NCBI GenBank assembly: GCA_022410635.1
Contig: JAJVDF010000248.1
Coordinates: 772,887 to 836,886 of the forward strand
Direction: 5' to 3'
Source: Tretioscincus oriximinensis
Taxonomy: Eukaryota > Chordata > Lepidosauria > Squamata > Gymnophthalmidae
Length of the DNA: 64,000 nucleotides
Shown: positions 12,021-22,535 of the stretch, piece after piece
Layout of the letters: each line of letters opens with the position of its first letter
Numbering within the stretch: the stretch's first letter is position 1
The notes under the pieces: generated by a model
Database searches by the model: none
What the model was told of the DNA's origin: nothing
What the model saw: only the letters and a program-made list of their open reading frames with translations
Position numbers and translations under genes: made by a program

Positions 12021-12115
12021 CTAGTAATGCTGCTATGGCACTATTTAATGTGTTTCTGGATNCATTCCTGGTAATGCTCTAATGGCACTATTTAGCAAGT
12101 GTCTGGATGTGCCCC
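11976..12115 (+). repeat. 47-bp tandem repeat, about 2.5-3 units
   Basis: Units starting 'ctggatgcaaccct' (12009), 'ctggatncattcct' (12056) and 'ctggatgtgcccct' (12103) are spaced exactly 47 bases apart. Each of the first two contains 'aatgct', then 'atggcactattta'. A partial diverged unit precedes them from 11976 with 'aatgctgtcatggca'. Each unit begins with the TIR-like 'ctggatgca' motif. Confidence 0.85.
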
Positions 12116-13247
12116 TAATTTCCTATGATTATTCTCTGAAGTATAATTTTCCTACATTTCCAGGGAAGAATTTTAAAAGCAAAAGTAAGAAGATGTCAGC
12201 AAAATGGAATCATTCTAAACTATTTTTCAGGCTGATGTGTTTAATGGGTCTTACTGGTGCTGGAAATAAAGTTATAGGTGATCCTATAACTTAAGCAATG
12301 AGAATATGGTTCCACAATATCAGATGTGAATAACCCAAGAGTGAGTAAATATAACAGGAACAGTTTCTCACGCAGAGAACCGACAAATTCTAACTCTGCC
12401 TCAGGTTCCCTCAGGCTCCTCACATTTGTTCTTAAAATACTAGTGTGTTCGTTCTTCTCATTATATGCAAATGTTTTTCATTGTCAGCCATTAATTCCAC
12501 ATATTAAGCAATTATTTTTAGACTATGTACTGAGCATGTATGGTAAAGGCAGACATCCCGTTATTTGGTTTTCTGGTAAATATTGTCTATACATTTTATT
12601 TCCATCAAGAATTCAGTAATTTTACAGGATTAGGGTCTCTTCTCGAGTTTCTCAATAAACTACTGCATAGGTGTTCAGAAACTATTGTTAAAATGATGTT
12701 ATTTGTTTGCAAGCCCAGAAAAGAAGAGAGGGCAGTAAAGGGAATTAACCCTATTTAAACAGCCCAGGTGTCAAGACGATAGATATGCAGCTCCCGTAAG
12801 ATCCCCAAGGGCTCCAATTTTCCAACCCTTGAAAAAAGATAAGGGGGAACAGTTTGTGTTTCAAAAAATGTTTGAACCAGTTCATGGAAATCAGAGCTAT
12901 CAATGGTTATTATCCTTAATGGCAAAAAGAGAATATATCTTTGTAGAAACCAACTACTAGAAGAATGTGCTCCAGTCCTGTTAATAAGCTTTCCTGTACA
13001 GCTAGTTGTCCATTTTCAAGGGGGGGGGGGAATGGGCTGTAAGTATGATAACATAGGATATTTTTTTACAATTTTATAATTTGTATCTGAATTTATATGC
13101 CAGCAAACATGTAGAGACTAGTTGATAAGCCCATTGCATAAAATGCAAGTGTCTCTAGCAGGGTAGTGAAGCTGGACTAAATTTTAGTTGTGTCCAGTTT
13201 AGTTTCAAAGGGCTTCCTCTTTTCCTGATGGCTATTGTTACCCTAAA
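12116..13247. other. no gene seen; G homopolymer
   Basis: Anonymous sequence. A run of ten G residues lies at 13021-13030. Overlapping frames at 12241-12758 on both strands show no domain. No feature is supported beyond the homopolymer. Confidence 0.4.
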
Positions 13248-13317
13248 AGTGGACTAAAGTTGGATTAAAACTTGGATGTCACCAACGGTCACATTTGAAT
13301 CCAACTTCAGTCCACTT
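13248..13317. repeat. foldback repeat with 20-bp arms
   Basis: 'aagtggactaaagttggatt' (13248-13267) is the inverse complement, with one mismatch, of 'aatccaacttcagtccactt' (13298-13317), with a 30-nt spacer. A smaller inverted pair, 'ctggac' and 'gtccag', occurs just upstream at 13173-13198. This may be the end pair of an old non-autonomous transposon. Confidence 0.7.
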
Positions 13318-14552
13318 CAGAGGAAAAAGGAGACATGGAGAGAGGAGGCAAGAGACAAAGAGTGTAGAGAGAGGGAAGCAAAAGGCCAAGGGAGATTGGA
13401 TGTTCTGTTCCTCTGGTGGTGGGTGAGATTATGCCCTCCCAGTCGGAATGGAGGCAGAGAGTTTGTCCAGGAAGGCAGAAGAAGAAAGAAGGGGTGGGAT
13501 GCAAGTCATGGAGCAAGGGATGGTGCTCTCTTTCTCCACTTTGTCCTAGCAAATTGGCCACTATTCCAAAGCTTACTGGTAGTATGTTTATCAATAATTG
13601 CTGTTTTATAATTTAACTGATCAATAAGAACTAAACTTTGAGATTTCTTCCATTAAAATCTTTCCTTTTTATTCTATTGAAAAGTATTGATGTATTATTT
13701 ATTTTGTTTGTCTTTCTATTTTCACTCATTTAGCATACCTTAAATATATATCTAATGGCTTTGTTATTATATATGCATCGTGATAATATTCTAATTTTGC
13801 TATATTCCATAACAGACAGTCAGATCAACGATAACTACTTGGAACTAGTGGTTTCTGGCTAATCGCTTTGGTTTACCTTACTAGGAATTACCTGGCCCAT
13901 CTGCTTTTGAGGCCATCTCAACATGAACTTCATCACTGCCAGCTGAAGCCTGGNTTAATAACTGTGAACTATGATCTCCTTCCAGGTGGTAACCACAGTG
14001 AGGTTTAGCACAATTGATATTGCCATATGTAGAGCGTTCCAGTTGTCACATACCTTTGGCAATAGGAAACTTGGATTCCTCTCTTAAAGAACAGCATGAA
14101 ACTTCGGTGCTCTGTTGCTCTTTTCTGAATCACATTCCACCAGCTTTAGATTATTTTGCTTTTAAACCTGATGAGTTGGCACTAAATGAGCTATTCTTGG
14201 ATGTGAGAATGAATTCCTCTGGGGCATGTGAAAGAAATGACAGTAATAATTTGTGGGCAATGTCAGTCTATTTGCAGTTTTCTCCAATTTCCTTTCTCAT
14301 TTGACAATATTGAAAGCATCCACATCTCAATAAAATAGATAGGTTAAGCCATCTTGGGAAACTATTTGCCTGCGTTGGGCTTTTTGAAAAGTGCATTTTT
14401 CAAGTTTTGCTTTGATCCAATCTGGATTTTGAGAGTCATTTAAAAAACAAGCATCCCACTTGCTATCATTACAGCAAATATTGATCTGATTTAAGAACTT
14501 GTNAAATGCTGTGGTTGCTGATAAAGTAAGCTTAAAAGTGGCAGAAATATTA
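13318..14552. other. no gene seen; purine-rich block
   Basis: 13320-13500 is rich in AG (aggagacatggagagagg-type). This explains overlapping open frames of 66-111 codons on both strands. No domain is present. The remainder is AT-rich anonymous sequence. Confidence 0.4.
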
Positions 14553-14612
14553 TTTATTATTTATACTTGTACCCCGCCAATACCTAAAGGTCTCAGGGCC
14601 GCCAGTGTCACT
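14553..14612 (-). mobile_element. L2-type 3' tail, antisense
   Basis: 'tatttattatttatacttgt' leads into 'accccgccaatacctaaagg' and 'tctcagggccgcc'. This is the inverse of the plus-strand tails at 479-576 and 47640-47760. Only the terminal ~60 bp are present. Confidence 0.65.
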
Positions 14613-14956
14613 CCTTGNTTTATCAAATAATCTCAACTGTTTTTACTGCCAATTATGCATGTAGATGTGGATACATTTTGCCAAAAATCCAAATTGTGTT
14701 TCAATCTGAAGTCAAAGCAAATTGGAAGAGACATTCTTGGGAACATCAGAGAAGCTCCAGTCTCCTAAACCAAAGTTCATTGGTTTCAGTCATCCTGATC
14801 TCTTAGCACATAATCAGGAATAAAAAACCCACAAGCAGAATGGGATAGCGATCCTTCTCTTCTTCCTCCTTTTCTACAACAACTGGTCTTCAGAAGCATA
14901 CTATTTTAGACTCTGGAGATATATAGCTTTCCTGAGGAATCCACACACTCTACATG
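14613..14956. other. no gene seen
   Basis: Short anonymous stretch between an L2-type tail and the CR1. A T/C-rich run lies near 14853-14875. Nothing else was recognised. Confidence 0.4.
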
Positions 14957-16110
14957 AACATAAGGACATATTAATAAGACATGGTCCTACTGGATCATAC
15001 ATTTAACTCACTCTTGACATCCTGCAAATGGCATTTAGAAGAATCTTGACCATCTTCCCACCCTTGAGAACAGTACCCAGGCATTCTTTCTAGTAACCAC
15101 TGATAGACTCCCCCTCTATGAATTGCCTAATTCTTTCTTAAAGCTATCCAAGCTGGTTACTGTTATAACCACTTCTGGTAGTAAATTCCATGAAATGATG
15201 ATCCTCTTATAAATACTCCTTGTCTATCCTAATTCCAGCTTCATAAAGAGCTCCCTAGTTCTAGTACTCTATACATGATTTTATCTATACATAATTTTAT
15301 TCACTTCAATCAGACTAACTCTTAAATGTCATATTTTAAGGCTGAATATACTAAAATACTGTAGCCTGATTTTATCAATACGCTGTTGATCATTCTTGCC
15401 ATTTTCTACATGTTTTCAGCCCCATAATACCCTTTCTAAGTATGGTATCCAGAATTATACACAATGTTCCAAATGTGGACTTATCATTGATTTATAAAGA
15501 GGCAGAATGATACTTGCTAACTTATTTTTATTCCCTTTCTAGTTACCATTTGTACTGAAATTGCTTTTCTTTCATTGCTGCTACACACTGGGGTGGCACA
15601 TTCATTAAGCTATCCACCAAGATTTCTTTCCTGGTCTGTCACAGAAACCTCAGCCCCATCAGTTGATAGCTATAATTGGAGTTCACTGCCTCAATTTGCA
15701 TACCTTCACATTTGGTAATGTTGAAATGCATTTCTCACTTCGTTGCCCACCACTCACCCAATGTTAAGCTATCCTTCTGGACCTCTTTATAATCACTTTC
15801 AGTTTTCACTACACTGAACAATTTAGTGTCATTGTTTACCCCTACATCTAGGTCATTTAAGAATACATTAAAAAGTGTAGGTCCTAATACTTGAATCTTG
15901 AGGGATCCAACTTCTCATCACTTCTCATTCTTATCTTCTAGCCAGTTGGCTATTCAGGACAAGAGCTGACCTCTTTATTCCATGACTGGTGAGAATACTC
16001 AGGAACCTTTGATGAGAGACTTTGGTCAAAAGCCTTCTGAAAGTCCAGACAGATAATAGGGACAGGGTCAAATTTATCTATATGTTTATTACAACTATCA
16101 AACAATATAA
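14957..16110 (-). mobile_element. CR1 LINE, RT to 3' end (antisense, 1.15 kb)
   Basis: The CR1 3' terminus (inverse of 'gaacataaggacatattaat', then 'cctactggatcata') lies at 14957. Reading the minus strand upward gives, in reverse order, the ORF2 C-terminus (near 15185), the RT thumb and the conserved 'ICLDFQKAFD' block (16020-16060), which is RT motif A. The order and spacing are those of CR1 ORF2, so this is a continuous 5'-truncated copy. Many stops and frameshifts interrupt it. No single frame covers more than about 110 codons. Confidence 0.88.
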
Positions 16111-16294
16111 ACAATATAACCATATAATCATATAACCTCCTTGATGCATAAAAAGGAGTTGCAGGGGAAATATGTAAAATTATATCAAGACATGAATTGA
16201 ATGTTATTACTGATTTAAGTGGAATTTTGAGTACTGGCCTAAATGTGGAACAGGAGGTGATAGAATATAATATCCAACTAATGCAAGGAAACAT
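15950..16294 (-). pseudogene. CR1 RT motif A region, broken frame
   Basis: The last half of this frame includes 'PVPIICLDFQKAFDQS', the conserved CR1 motif A with its aspartate. Residues before it are not CR1-like, because the frame runs into unrelated sequence and the L1 junction near 16110-16230. The YADD-type motif C block expected downstream is not recognisable in frame. Confidence 0.75.
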
Positions 16295-16915
16295 GTAATA
16301 AGAGAAAACAAATCAGATTAAAAATTCTCCAGGTGCAACTTGCACATATGGTACCTGGAACTAGCTCAATGTGCTGGCACTGTCAAATCGCAAGAGGGAT
16401 TTATATACACCTCTGGTCAGAGTATAGAGAAGCACAAACATTTGGGGATATGCTTAAAGATCAGATAAATAAAATACTAGGAGAACAAATAAACTGGACA
16501 AAAGAATATTGTATATATTTGATTTTCGGTAACTCAGATGTAATGGAAGAAAACAAGTATTTGGTCACTCAAGTACTAATAGCAGCACAATGNTGTTGGT
16601 AGCTGGCTGGAAAGAGCATATAAACTGGACGATCCAAAAATTGCACTATTATATAGTAGAACAACTTCAGTTTGACTTAATAAAGCAAAGTAGGGATATT
16701 GCGTTAGGCTTACAAAATACGAGGAAAATGGAATGAGAATGGTGGAAATTATTATTAAGGGATCATGTGATAAATACATTAAGGAAAGAGGACCTACAGC
16801 TAAGTTATGTGTTATCCTTTGTGGTATCTAGTATCCTAGCAAAAAAATGGAGAAAAATATTTCTGTACTGGATGCTATTTTGGAAGAAAAACAAGAGGTA
16901 TAAGAAATTCTAATT
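16230..16915 (+). mobile_element. L1 LINE 3' ORF2 fragment
   Basis: The plus strand encodes 'MCWHCQIARGIYIHLWSEYR' near 16370-16430, the L1 ORF2 C-terminal cysteine/tryptophan region. Next come 'NKILGEQINWTKEYCIYLIF' and 'ENKYLVTQVLIAAQ'. Further L1-like tail sequence runs to about 16910 (KKWRKIFLYWMLFW-like). It is opposite in orientation to the L1 at 3515-5460 and not part of the same copy. The RT core is absent. Confidence 0.85.
16333..16602 (+). pseudogene. L1 ORF2 C-terminal frame
   Basis: This 89-codon frame holds the C-terminal cysteine motif remnant and the KYLVTQVLIAAQ block known from L1 ORF2. It ends at a stop just after an N. A downstream frameshift separates it from the remaining C-terminal residues. 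It is too short to have any function. Confidence 0.8.
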
Positions 16916-16956
16916 CTTTCTGCACTGGGCCTCATTCTGAAATATAACTTGGATGT

Positions 16957-17125
16957 CATAAGAACATAAGAAGAGCCATACTGGATCAGGCCACAGCCCA
17001 TCGAGTCCAGCATTCTGTGTCACACAGAGGCCCACCACTCAGAGGCTCTAGTCTAGTATATCAATGATAGTCCTCCCACCTCCCATTCCTAGATATATCC
17101 TAGAACAAGACTCAGTAAGAAAAGG
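16957..17125 (-). mobile_element. CR1 LINE 3' end, antisense
   Basis: 'cataagaacataagaagagc' followed by 'catactggatcaggccacag', 'cccatcgagtccagcattct' and 'gtcacacagaggcccacca' is the inverse of the CR1 3' end seen on the plus strand at 7860-7945. It is nearly identical to 19711-19790. This gives a third CR1 end within 13 kb. It sits immediately after the L1 fragment. Confidence 0.88.
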
Positions 17126-17728
17126 ACTCAACAGAACAGGTTAACTCAAGAACATCCACATGAATTTTGTAATATATCCCTTATGCTCAGTGCTGCATAA
17201 GACAATGTCGTGAGAGAAGTACATTTCCCATAGGAAATGGATAGTGAGTGGAATGATAATGTTTTCACATTAAATCCTGCATTATGGAAGGTCAATCAAA
17301 CTACGCNTCACTAAGTCTTAAGATATTATAAACTTCAGAAATAAAAGCCTAAATTAAAATTGGTGTAATCCAGCAGNGTCTTTTCATTTTTTTTTCTAAG
17401 AAAAAAATGTGCAAACTCCTTGACTCAAAATTAAACTTCACTATTCCTTTTTCCAACTCATAGCTTAGCTTATAATGAGGTAGTTTAGCTTTAAAATGAC
17501 TTATTTCTGCATAACACCTGTGGAAATCCAATATACTTAGTAAGGACATCTTTATGGCTTTTGCATGCAGCTGCACATGGATGATTGTAGAGTCTTTTCC
17601 CATCCACATAAACATTTTCCCCTTTGCAATATAGTCCTGATGTTTTAGTCCAGCCACATGACCAAAAATATGCCTCTCCCGTATTATTGCGTTAGCAAGT
17701 TCACTCATCTACAAGAGACTGGTTCAAA
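17126..17728. other. no gene seen
   Basis: Anonymous sequence. A 119-codon minus-strand frame at 17349-17708 contains an N and shows no family motif. It could be chance or a decayed coding remnant, and I cannot decide. Confidence 0.35.
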
Positions 17729-17862
17729 GCCTGATCCACACATCACTTATTTATTCCGCTATACTATATTCCACAATAAAGCATGGATATTCTGGAATAA
17801 ACCAATCCACACAATACTTTAGTGTGGAATATTTTGGAATATAAGTGATGTGTTGACCAGGC
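17729..17862. mobile_element. palindromic MITE, ~140-bp subfamily, copy 1
   Basis: The left end 'gcctgatccacacatcactt' (from 17729) and the right end, the inverse of 'aagtgatgtgttgaccaggc' (to 17862), pair with only two mismatches over 22 bases. The interior contains 'ttccacaataaagcatgg' and 'atattctggaataaacca', shared with the copies at 32720 and 62757. No ORF is present. The flanks do not show the TAA duplication seen at 32720. Confidence 0.75.
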
Positions 17863-19648
17863 CACTGTCTTTTTTCCGCATTCTTCAGGGAACAGCCTAC
17901 GGCTAACTGCAGTGGCCTGCCCTATCATGATCTCTCCTTTCCCCAGAGAAGATCTCTCCCTTTAAAAAAAATCATCCAAATCGATTCATATGATCAAATA
18001 AAACTTCAAATTCAAGGGCTCTGTGGATAGGCAATTTCACTGAGAGTACTTTACCCACACTTTCTAACATATCAAACTACACACTAGAGCAATANAACAT
18101 ATATATTCTCAGGGGATTCCATCTGATGCTGTCCAAAAGGCACCTTTAGTTGAATTTTAGGGCCTTTTTCACACTTACCTTCAGAGTATGGTTACTAGAA
18201 ACATCTCCATCCACTTACTGAGAGGAATGTTTCCTGCCTTTTGCACTCTCCCAGGAAGGAGCAGGGTATGCCAAGGTTATATTCTAGCCTTTCTGTATTC
18301 NACGTGCTTGGCTTTCCTCCCTCTGACAACTTGCTACAAATATGTAGAATGCAGAAAAGCTGGAATACAGCATTTGCTCTTNCTGAAAGAATGTTTTTCA
18401 GCCAGGAGTCCACAGCACAGCTCTATTTAAAAGCAACCCATACTTGGAAAGTTTAAGAATATTTCCACAGTGATAGGAGAACAGTCAGCTGATATGCAAC
18501 ATGAATGCTTTATCCTTGCTTAATTGTTCCCCAATGAAAGTTTAAATGTGGCCTAGATGGCTTTGGAAGTGACATATGAGCATCCCTGAACTGATGTGCT
18601 ATCATGCAGTTGGCAGATCCCACTTCCAAGAAATCTCCCAAAATAAGGATCAGTGTAGAAAGGGCCAGTTTGTGAATGTGGGATAAATTTGAGATAAACA
18701 AAGGATGAACTAGCACTGAATCATGAGCCCCTATTATTTCACAGGCAAGGCCAAACCAAGGTGCTGTCATTTTCCTGTCACTTTATTATATCTACCTGTT
18801 ATAACAATGCTTGTCTGTTGTCACAAAGACAGCTGCTAGGTTTACATGTATTTTACAATAAAGACAGCATCTGGTGTCCTCTGTCAAAATTTATCATTTG
18901 TTTCCTGTCCGTGTGAATGGTATGCTCATCAAACATTAGGTAAAGATATCCACTACATTACAGAAAATGTCCTCTGGAAATTTTATTGTCATGCTCAATA
19001 TTACTAAATATCACAGCAATGTCAAGAGAAACTTTCATTATCAATTAAAAGTCAATTGGTACTATTTTTACAATAACGGATTATTTGTGTTCTGAGTTTT
19101 ATTTTGAGAATTAACTTGGAATAGGGTTTTGCTATCCACATGCCCATGTAGTCTATGGCATTTCCAAATTGGGGCCTGCCATATCCTTCACTACCATGAG
19201 GATAGCAGCCCCCTGTTGCAAGACACATCCCAAAATATAACCAGTGCACAAAGGACCAGAGAATCTTTACATCTTCAATATCTGTATCTTGGTCTTAAAC
19301 TGATTTTTGCTATATAGAGAAGATGAGGTTTCCAAACTTTGATCAAATCCAGCACTATATCAGTATACTAACCTGAACATAATGTAACTAAAGTCAAATT
19401 CACATGACCTGAAAGCTTTAAGGACTCACAACCAGGGCTGTATTTAAGCAAAATATACNGTAGATACCGGTACTACTAAGAAGATATCAATATTTTGTAT
19501 TGTTTTTGTTACTATAAAATCCAAAGTAGTGTCGGAAGCCCATGGGCAAAATACAGCCTAAATCTGGCCCTGCTCACAACTAACTACCCTACCCTGAAAC
19601 TCTTATTATAACCGAGTGTCCCTAAGGTTTTCACACTAACATGAATGA
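17863..19648. other. no gene seen
   Basis: Anonymous AT-rich sequence. Overlapping 60-86 codon frames on both strands at 18188-18456 contain Ns and no motifs. No exon is supported. Confidence 0.4.
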
Positions 19649-19706
19649 AAGGCACGAATGGTGCAGTCGCTAAGGAGATGGTCTCTCAGCTGAGAGATCA
19701 GGTTAA
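19649..19706 (+). mobile_element. possible tRNA-like SINE head
   Basis: 'aatggtgcagtcgctaagg' resembles a tRNA A-box region (TGGYNNAGTGG-like), and 'ctcagctgagagatcagg' follows where a D/anticodon arm would lie. No B box or SINE body follows, because the CR1 end begins directly after it. It is tentative. Confidence 0.35.
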
Positions 19707-19710
19707 GAAA

Positions 19711-20160
19711 ATAAGAACATAAGAAGAGCCATACTGGATCAGGCCACAGCCCATCTAGTCCNGCATTCTGACTCACACAGAGGCCCACCAGATGCACCTG
19801 GACAGTCTGAACAGAGGAAAGCAAAATATGCAAATGGTATCTCAGGCAACATCCTGAGGCAACATCCAGACATCNATCCTNGTAACATTTATACCCTTGG
19901 TGTCCATAAACCTGTCTAATCCTGTCTTGAAACTACCCAAGCTGTTAGCTACCACCACTTCTTCAGGAAGTAAATTCCACAGGCCGATGGTCCTCGGGGT
20001 GAAAAAATACTTTCCTTTGTCTGTTCTCACTTTTCTACCCATCAGTTTTAAGGAGTGCCTTCTGGTCCTAGCGTTGTGTGATAGAGAAAACATTTTTTTC
20101 TCTATTCACCCTATCCATCCCATGCATGATTTTCGAGGCCCTGTTTCGAACAAGGTGTAG
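19711..20160 (-). mobile_element. CR1 LINE 3' end with ORF2 C-terminus (antisense)
   Basis: From the 3' terminus at 19711, the minus strand reads up through the 3' UTR to the end of ORF2. The C-terminus shows 'GKYFFTPRTIGLWNLLPEE' and 'VVVANSLGSFKTGLDRFM'. Before these it shows 'ARTRRHSLKLMGRK' and an NKIMHGMDRVNRE-like start. This is the best-preserved CR1 piece here, with the C-terminal ~80 codons still open. It lacks RT and endonuclease. Confidence 0.92.
19842..20093 (-). pseudogene. CR1 ORF2 C-terminal frame
   Basis: An 83-codon open frame carries the conserved CR1 C-terminal block after the RT domain. In the family this block lies between the RT thumb and the 3' UTR, and its role is unknown. 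The start ATG is internal to the original protein. The absence of stops suggests a younger insertion than the CR1 at 14957-16110. Confidence 0.85.
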
Positions 20161-20244
20161 GATGAGCAGATTCTACTAGCCTGTANCTCTAGCCAAGCCA
20201 GCTATTCAAAAGCAAAAATTGCAAGAAACTGCAACTGACTGCAA

Positions 20245-20381
20245 CAAGATATATAGGAACCATCACAGCCTTGTGGGAAAGGTAGAATATAAGCCTTCTG
20301 GTGAAAAATAACTTTGTAAGCCACTTTGAGTCTCTTCAGGTGATTAAAGTGGGGTATAAAAACTTAGTTCTTCTTCTTCTA
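20245..20381 (+). mobile_element. tRNA-derived SINE body (TTC-tailed family)
   Basis: It runs 'ataggaaccatcacagcc', 'ggtagaatataagccttc', 'gtaagccactttgagtctct', 'aaagtggggtataaaa' and then (TTC)n. It matches the bodies at 6540-6650, 44380-44482 and 50790-50915. The head is missing. Confidence 0.8.
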
Positions 20382-20566
20382 ACAGCAGTATTTTAGTTGA
20401 CATGAGTTAAAACCAGTGGAACTTTCTGCCTGCACTTGCATGGTACAGTTAGTTGATGTAGCTGAAATATTGACCATATCATTCAGGTGCCCACCCGCCT
20501 CAAATCAATTTGGTGTCATTTGTATTAAATGGCTTAGATGCTATTCTGACGTGTATTTTAATCCAT

Positions 20567-20935
20567 TTTAAGCCCTGAAGAACTTATATCCTGCCCTATN
20601 CCCAAAGATCTCAGGGCGGCTATACTAAAAAAATAAAAAAATGACATATCCAAACAGTGTCTGGAGGTGCAAGAAAAACAACATTTCTTCAACCAAAGGC
20701 CAGGTTAAAGAGGTGCGTATTCAAGAATTTTCTAAAAGAATACGATGGTGACTGTAGCACCACAAGGGGGTGACCATACCATAGGTTGTGGGCAACCTGG
20801 GTTCCCACTTCATTTGCTGATGAGAGAGGTGGGACAACAAGGAGGGCTTCCCCAGAAAATCTTAAAGCATGGGCAGGTTGATATGAAAGAAGGCAAAGTC
20901 CAAGTAACTCAGGGCCTTATAGGTTAAAGTTAACA
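20567..20935 (-). mobile_element. L2-like LINE 3' region, antisense
   Basis: It starts with the inverted tail ('atcctgccctat', 'agatctcagggcggc') and continues through 'aaagaggtgcgtattcaag', the inverse of a KTHLF-type L2 C-terminal block. Next come 'cttaaagcatgggcaggttg' and 'cagggccttataggttaaag'. This arrangement is common in squamate DNA. Assignment to L2 rests on the tail and the KxxLKTHLF-like inverse. Confidence 0.65.
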
Positions 20936-20945
20936 GTAGCAAATG

Positions 20946-21122
20946 ATTTCAGAGAAATAGCNGTGTTAGTCTAGTAGAAAGTCCAGCAAAGGAGCTAGTA
21001 GCACTTTGAGACTAACTAGCTTTCGTAGACAAGTCTTCTTCTTCAGATGCTGAGGGATGTCTATGAAAGCTTATGCCACCCATTTTTCTCTAGTTAGTCT
21101 CAAAGTGCTACTAGCTCCTTTG
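20946..21122. repeat. foldback element with perfect 32-bp arms
   Basis: The outer left end is 'gatttcagagaaatagc' then 'gtgttagtct'. The segments 20988-21019 and 21090-21121 are exact inverse complements over 32 bases (aaaggagctagtagcacttt and continuing). The centre is 'cttcttcagatgctgaggga'. Related copies lie at 23512-23640, 26598-26720, 31031-31172, 49201-49283 and 50988-51650. The right outer end (AGACTAACACGGCT type) is missing here. No ORF is present; the family looks like a non-autonomous foldback transposon. Confidence 0.88.
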
Positions 21123-22512
21123 GAGTAGTAAATGAGTAATAGTTAAGGAAGCTCAATGTGCAGAAACATGAGATAGGCTTATTTTTAACTGATCTAATTA
21201 ATAATTTCTGGGCGCATCTACAGAAGGGATGCATTTTTATAAAGAGGTGATTACTAAATGTTCTGTCTGTCACCTTCAAAATGTTGCATTGGAATGCATT
21301 TTGGCTAGTCTGCCAATGGTGCAGTCTCTCAATGCTAAATGATTTTTAGTCATCAAGCCATTTCAACTGCAAACTGTGTGGCCTTATTTTGAGGAAGCAG
21401 CATGCCACATCCTTAAGCAACTACTAATGCTTGTGGAATGGTTTAATCATTTATTTTGTTCAAAGTTATAACTGAGTGCAAAATTGAAATAGTCAATAAA
21501 ATACTTTAATGGCTAATATTTAAAAAATTAAACACTAAAAGAAATTTTAGNGGGTTAGTGCAATTTTTACATAGCTATCATACTAGAATTTAAGCTGCTG
21601 CTTCTTTTTTCAGATGGACTTCACATGAACAATGTAGATAAGTGAGAAATCTACTTAATTTCTGTGTATTTTCCAGTGTATTTTCTACTTCTAGGGCCAC
21701 AAAAAGAAGAGGATGAATTATTTAATGAAGCACCAATACATGGTCCAATTATATTACACAGAGGTCTGGCACAAGCCACTGGTTACAGTTGTCTCCCTAT
21801 GTGACTCCCTATATCTATGTCCGAATATACCTGACACCATTTTATGTTCACAATAATTCTATGAAGTGTGACTAACCAAAGATAATCTGCCCACCCTCAA
21901 AACTAAACAGGATTGTAAATCCAGTTTTTTCAGCTCTTTTCTAGAAGTCCTATAACTCCGTCATCTTGTATAATTATACATATTTATGAACTATTTGCTT
22001 CTTGGACCTCAACCATAAACAAAGGATTAAGCTGTCTAATTTTATAACATTTTTTCCTCATTAACACACAAACACCCCTCTCCCTTCCACATTATTTAAA
22101 GTCTGCTGGTACTTTATGGTCACATCCACCTATCTTTGACTCATTTTTGTAAGAACAACCTGGGGTGTGGTTATCTTTAACTGGCCACCTGAATACTTAA
22201 GTGATTGGTATCATTCTTATTGGAAATCATCAGGTGTCTGCAGTTACACTGAGACACATTTTATTGAACTCACAGCCTTATGCACATTTTGTTTAAAGCA
22301 GCTGCATTTAGCTGTTGAGTCATAATAGCCCCAGAGATCACAGACTTCAGAAAGGAACTGCATCTGATTCTACAATATATGCTTTTCAGGTTTTCTCTTT
22401 TCTTATTATCTTAGCTCTCAATTATTGAGAGTCTGGTATTATTTTAATGGTTCTTCCTCCTATACTGAAAACATCGTACCTTGACTTCTTCTTATGCTAT
22501 CTGTGATCTTCT
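21123..22512. other. no gene seen
   Basis: Anonymous AT-rich sequence with no frame above 60 codons. This is one of the emptiest stretches of the window. Confidence 0.45.
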
Positions 22513-22535
22513 GCAAGGGGGGCTTGTAGCACTTA
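22513..22535 (+). repeat. left part of an interrupted foldback element
   Basis: 'gcaaggggggcttgtagcac' followed by TTA matches the outer arm of the foldback family; compare 'gcaagggggtcttgtaacag' at 26600. Its continuation 'gagactaac' is found 976 bp away at 23515, beyond a MITE. The two parts are therefore one element split by insertion. Confidence 0.75.

Noticed and set aside
13276..13616. Overlapping frames up to 111 codons on both strands
   Set aside because: They lie in a purine-rich block where stops are rare on both strands, and no domain is visible.
19649..19706. A functional tRNA gene
   Set aside because: There is no complete cloverleaf and no B box; at best it is a SINE head fragment.
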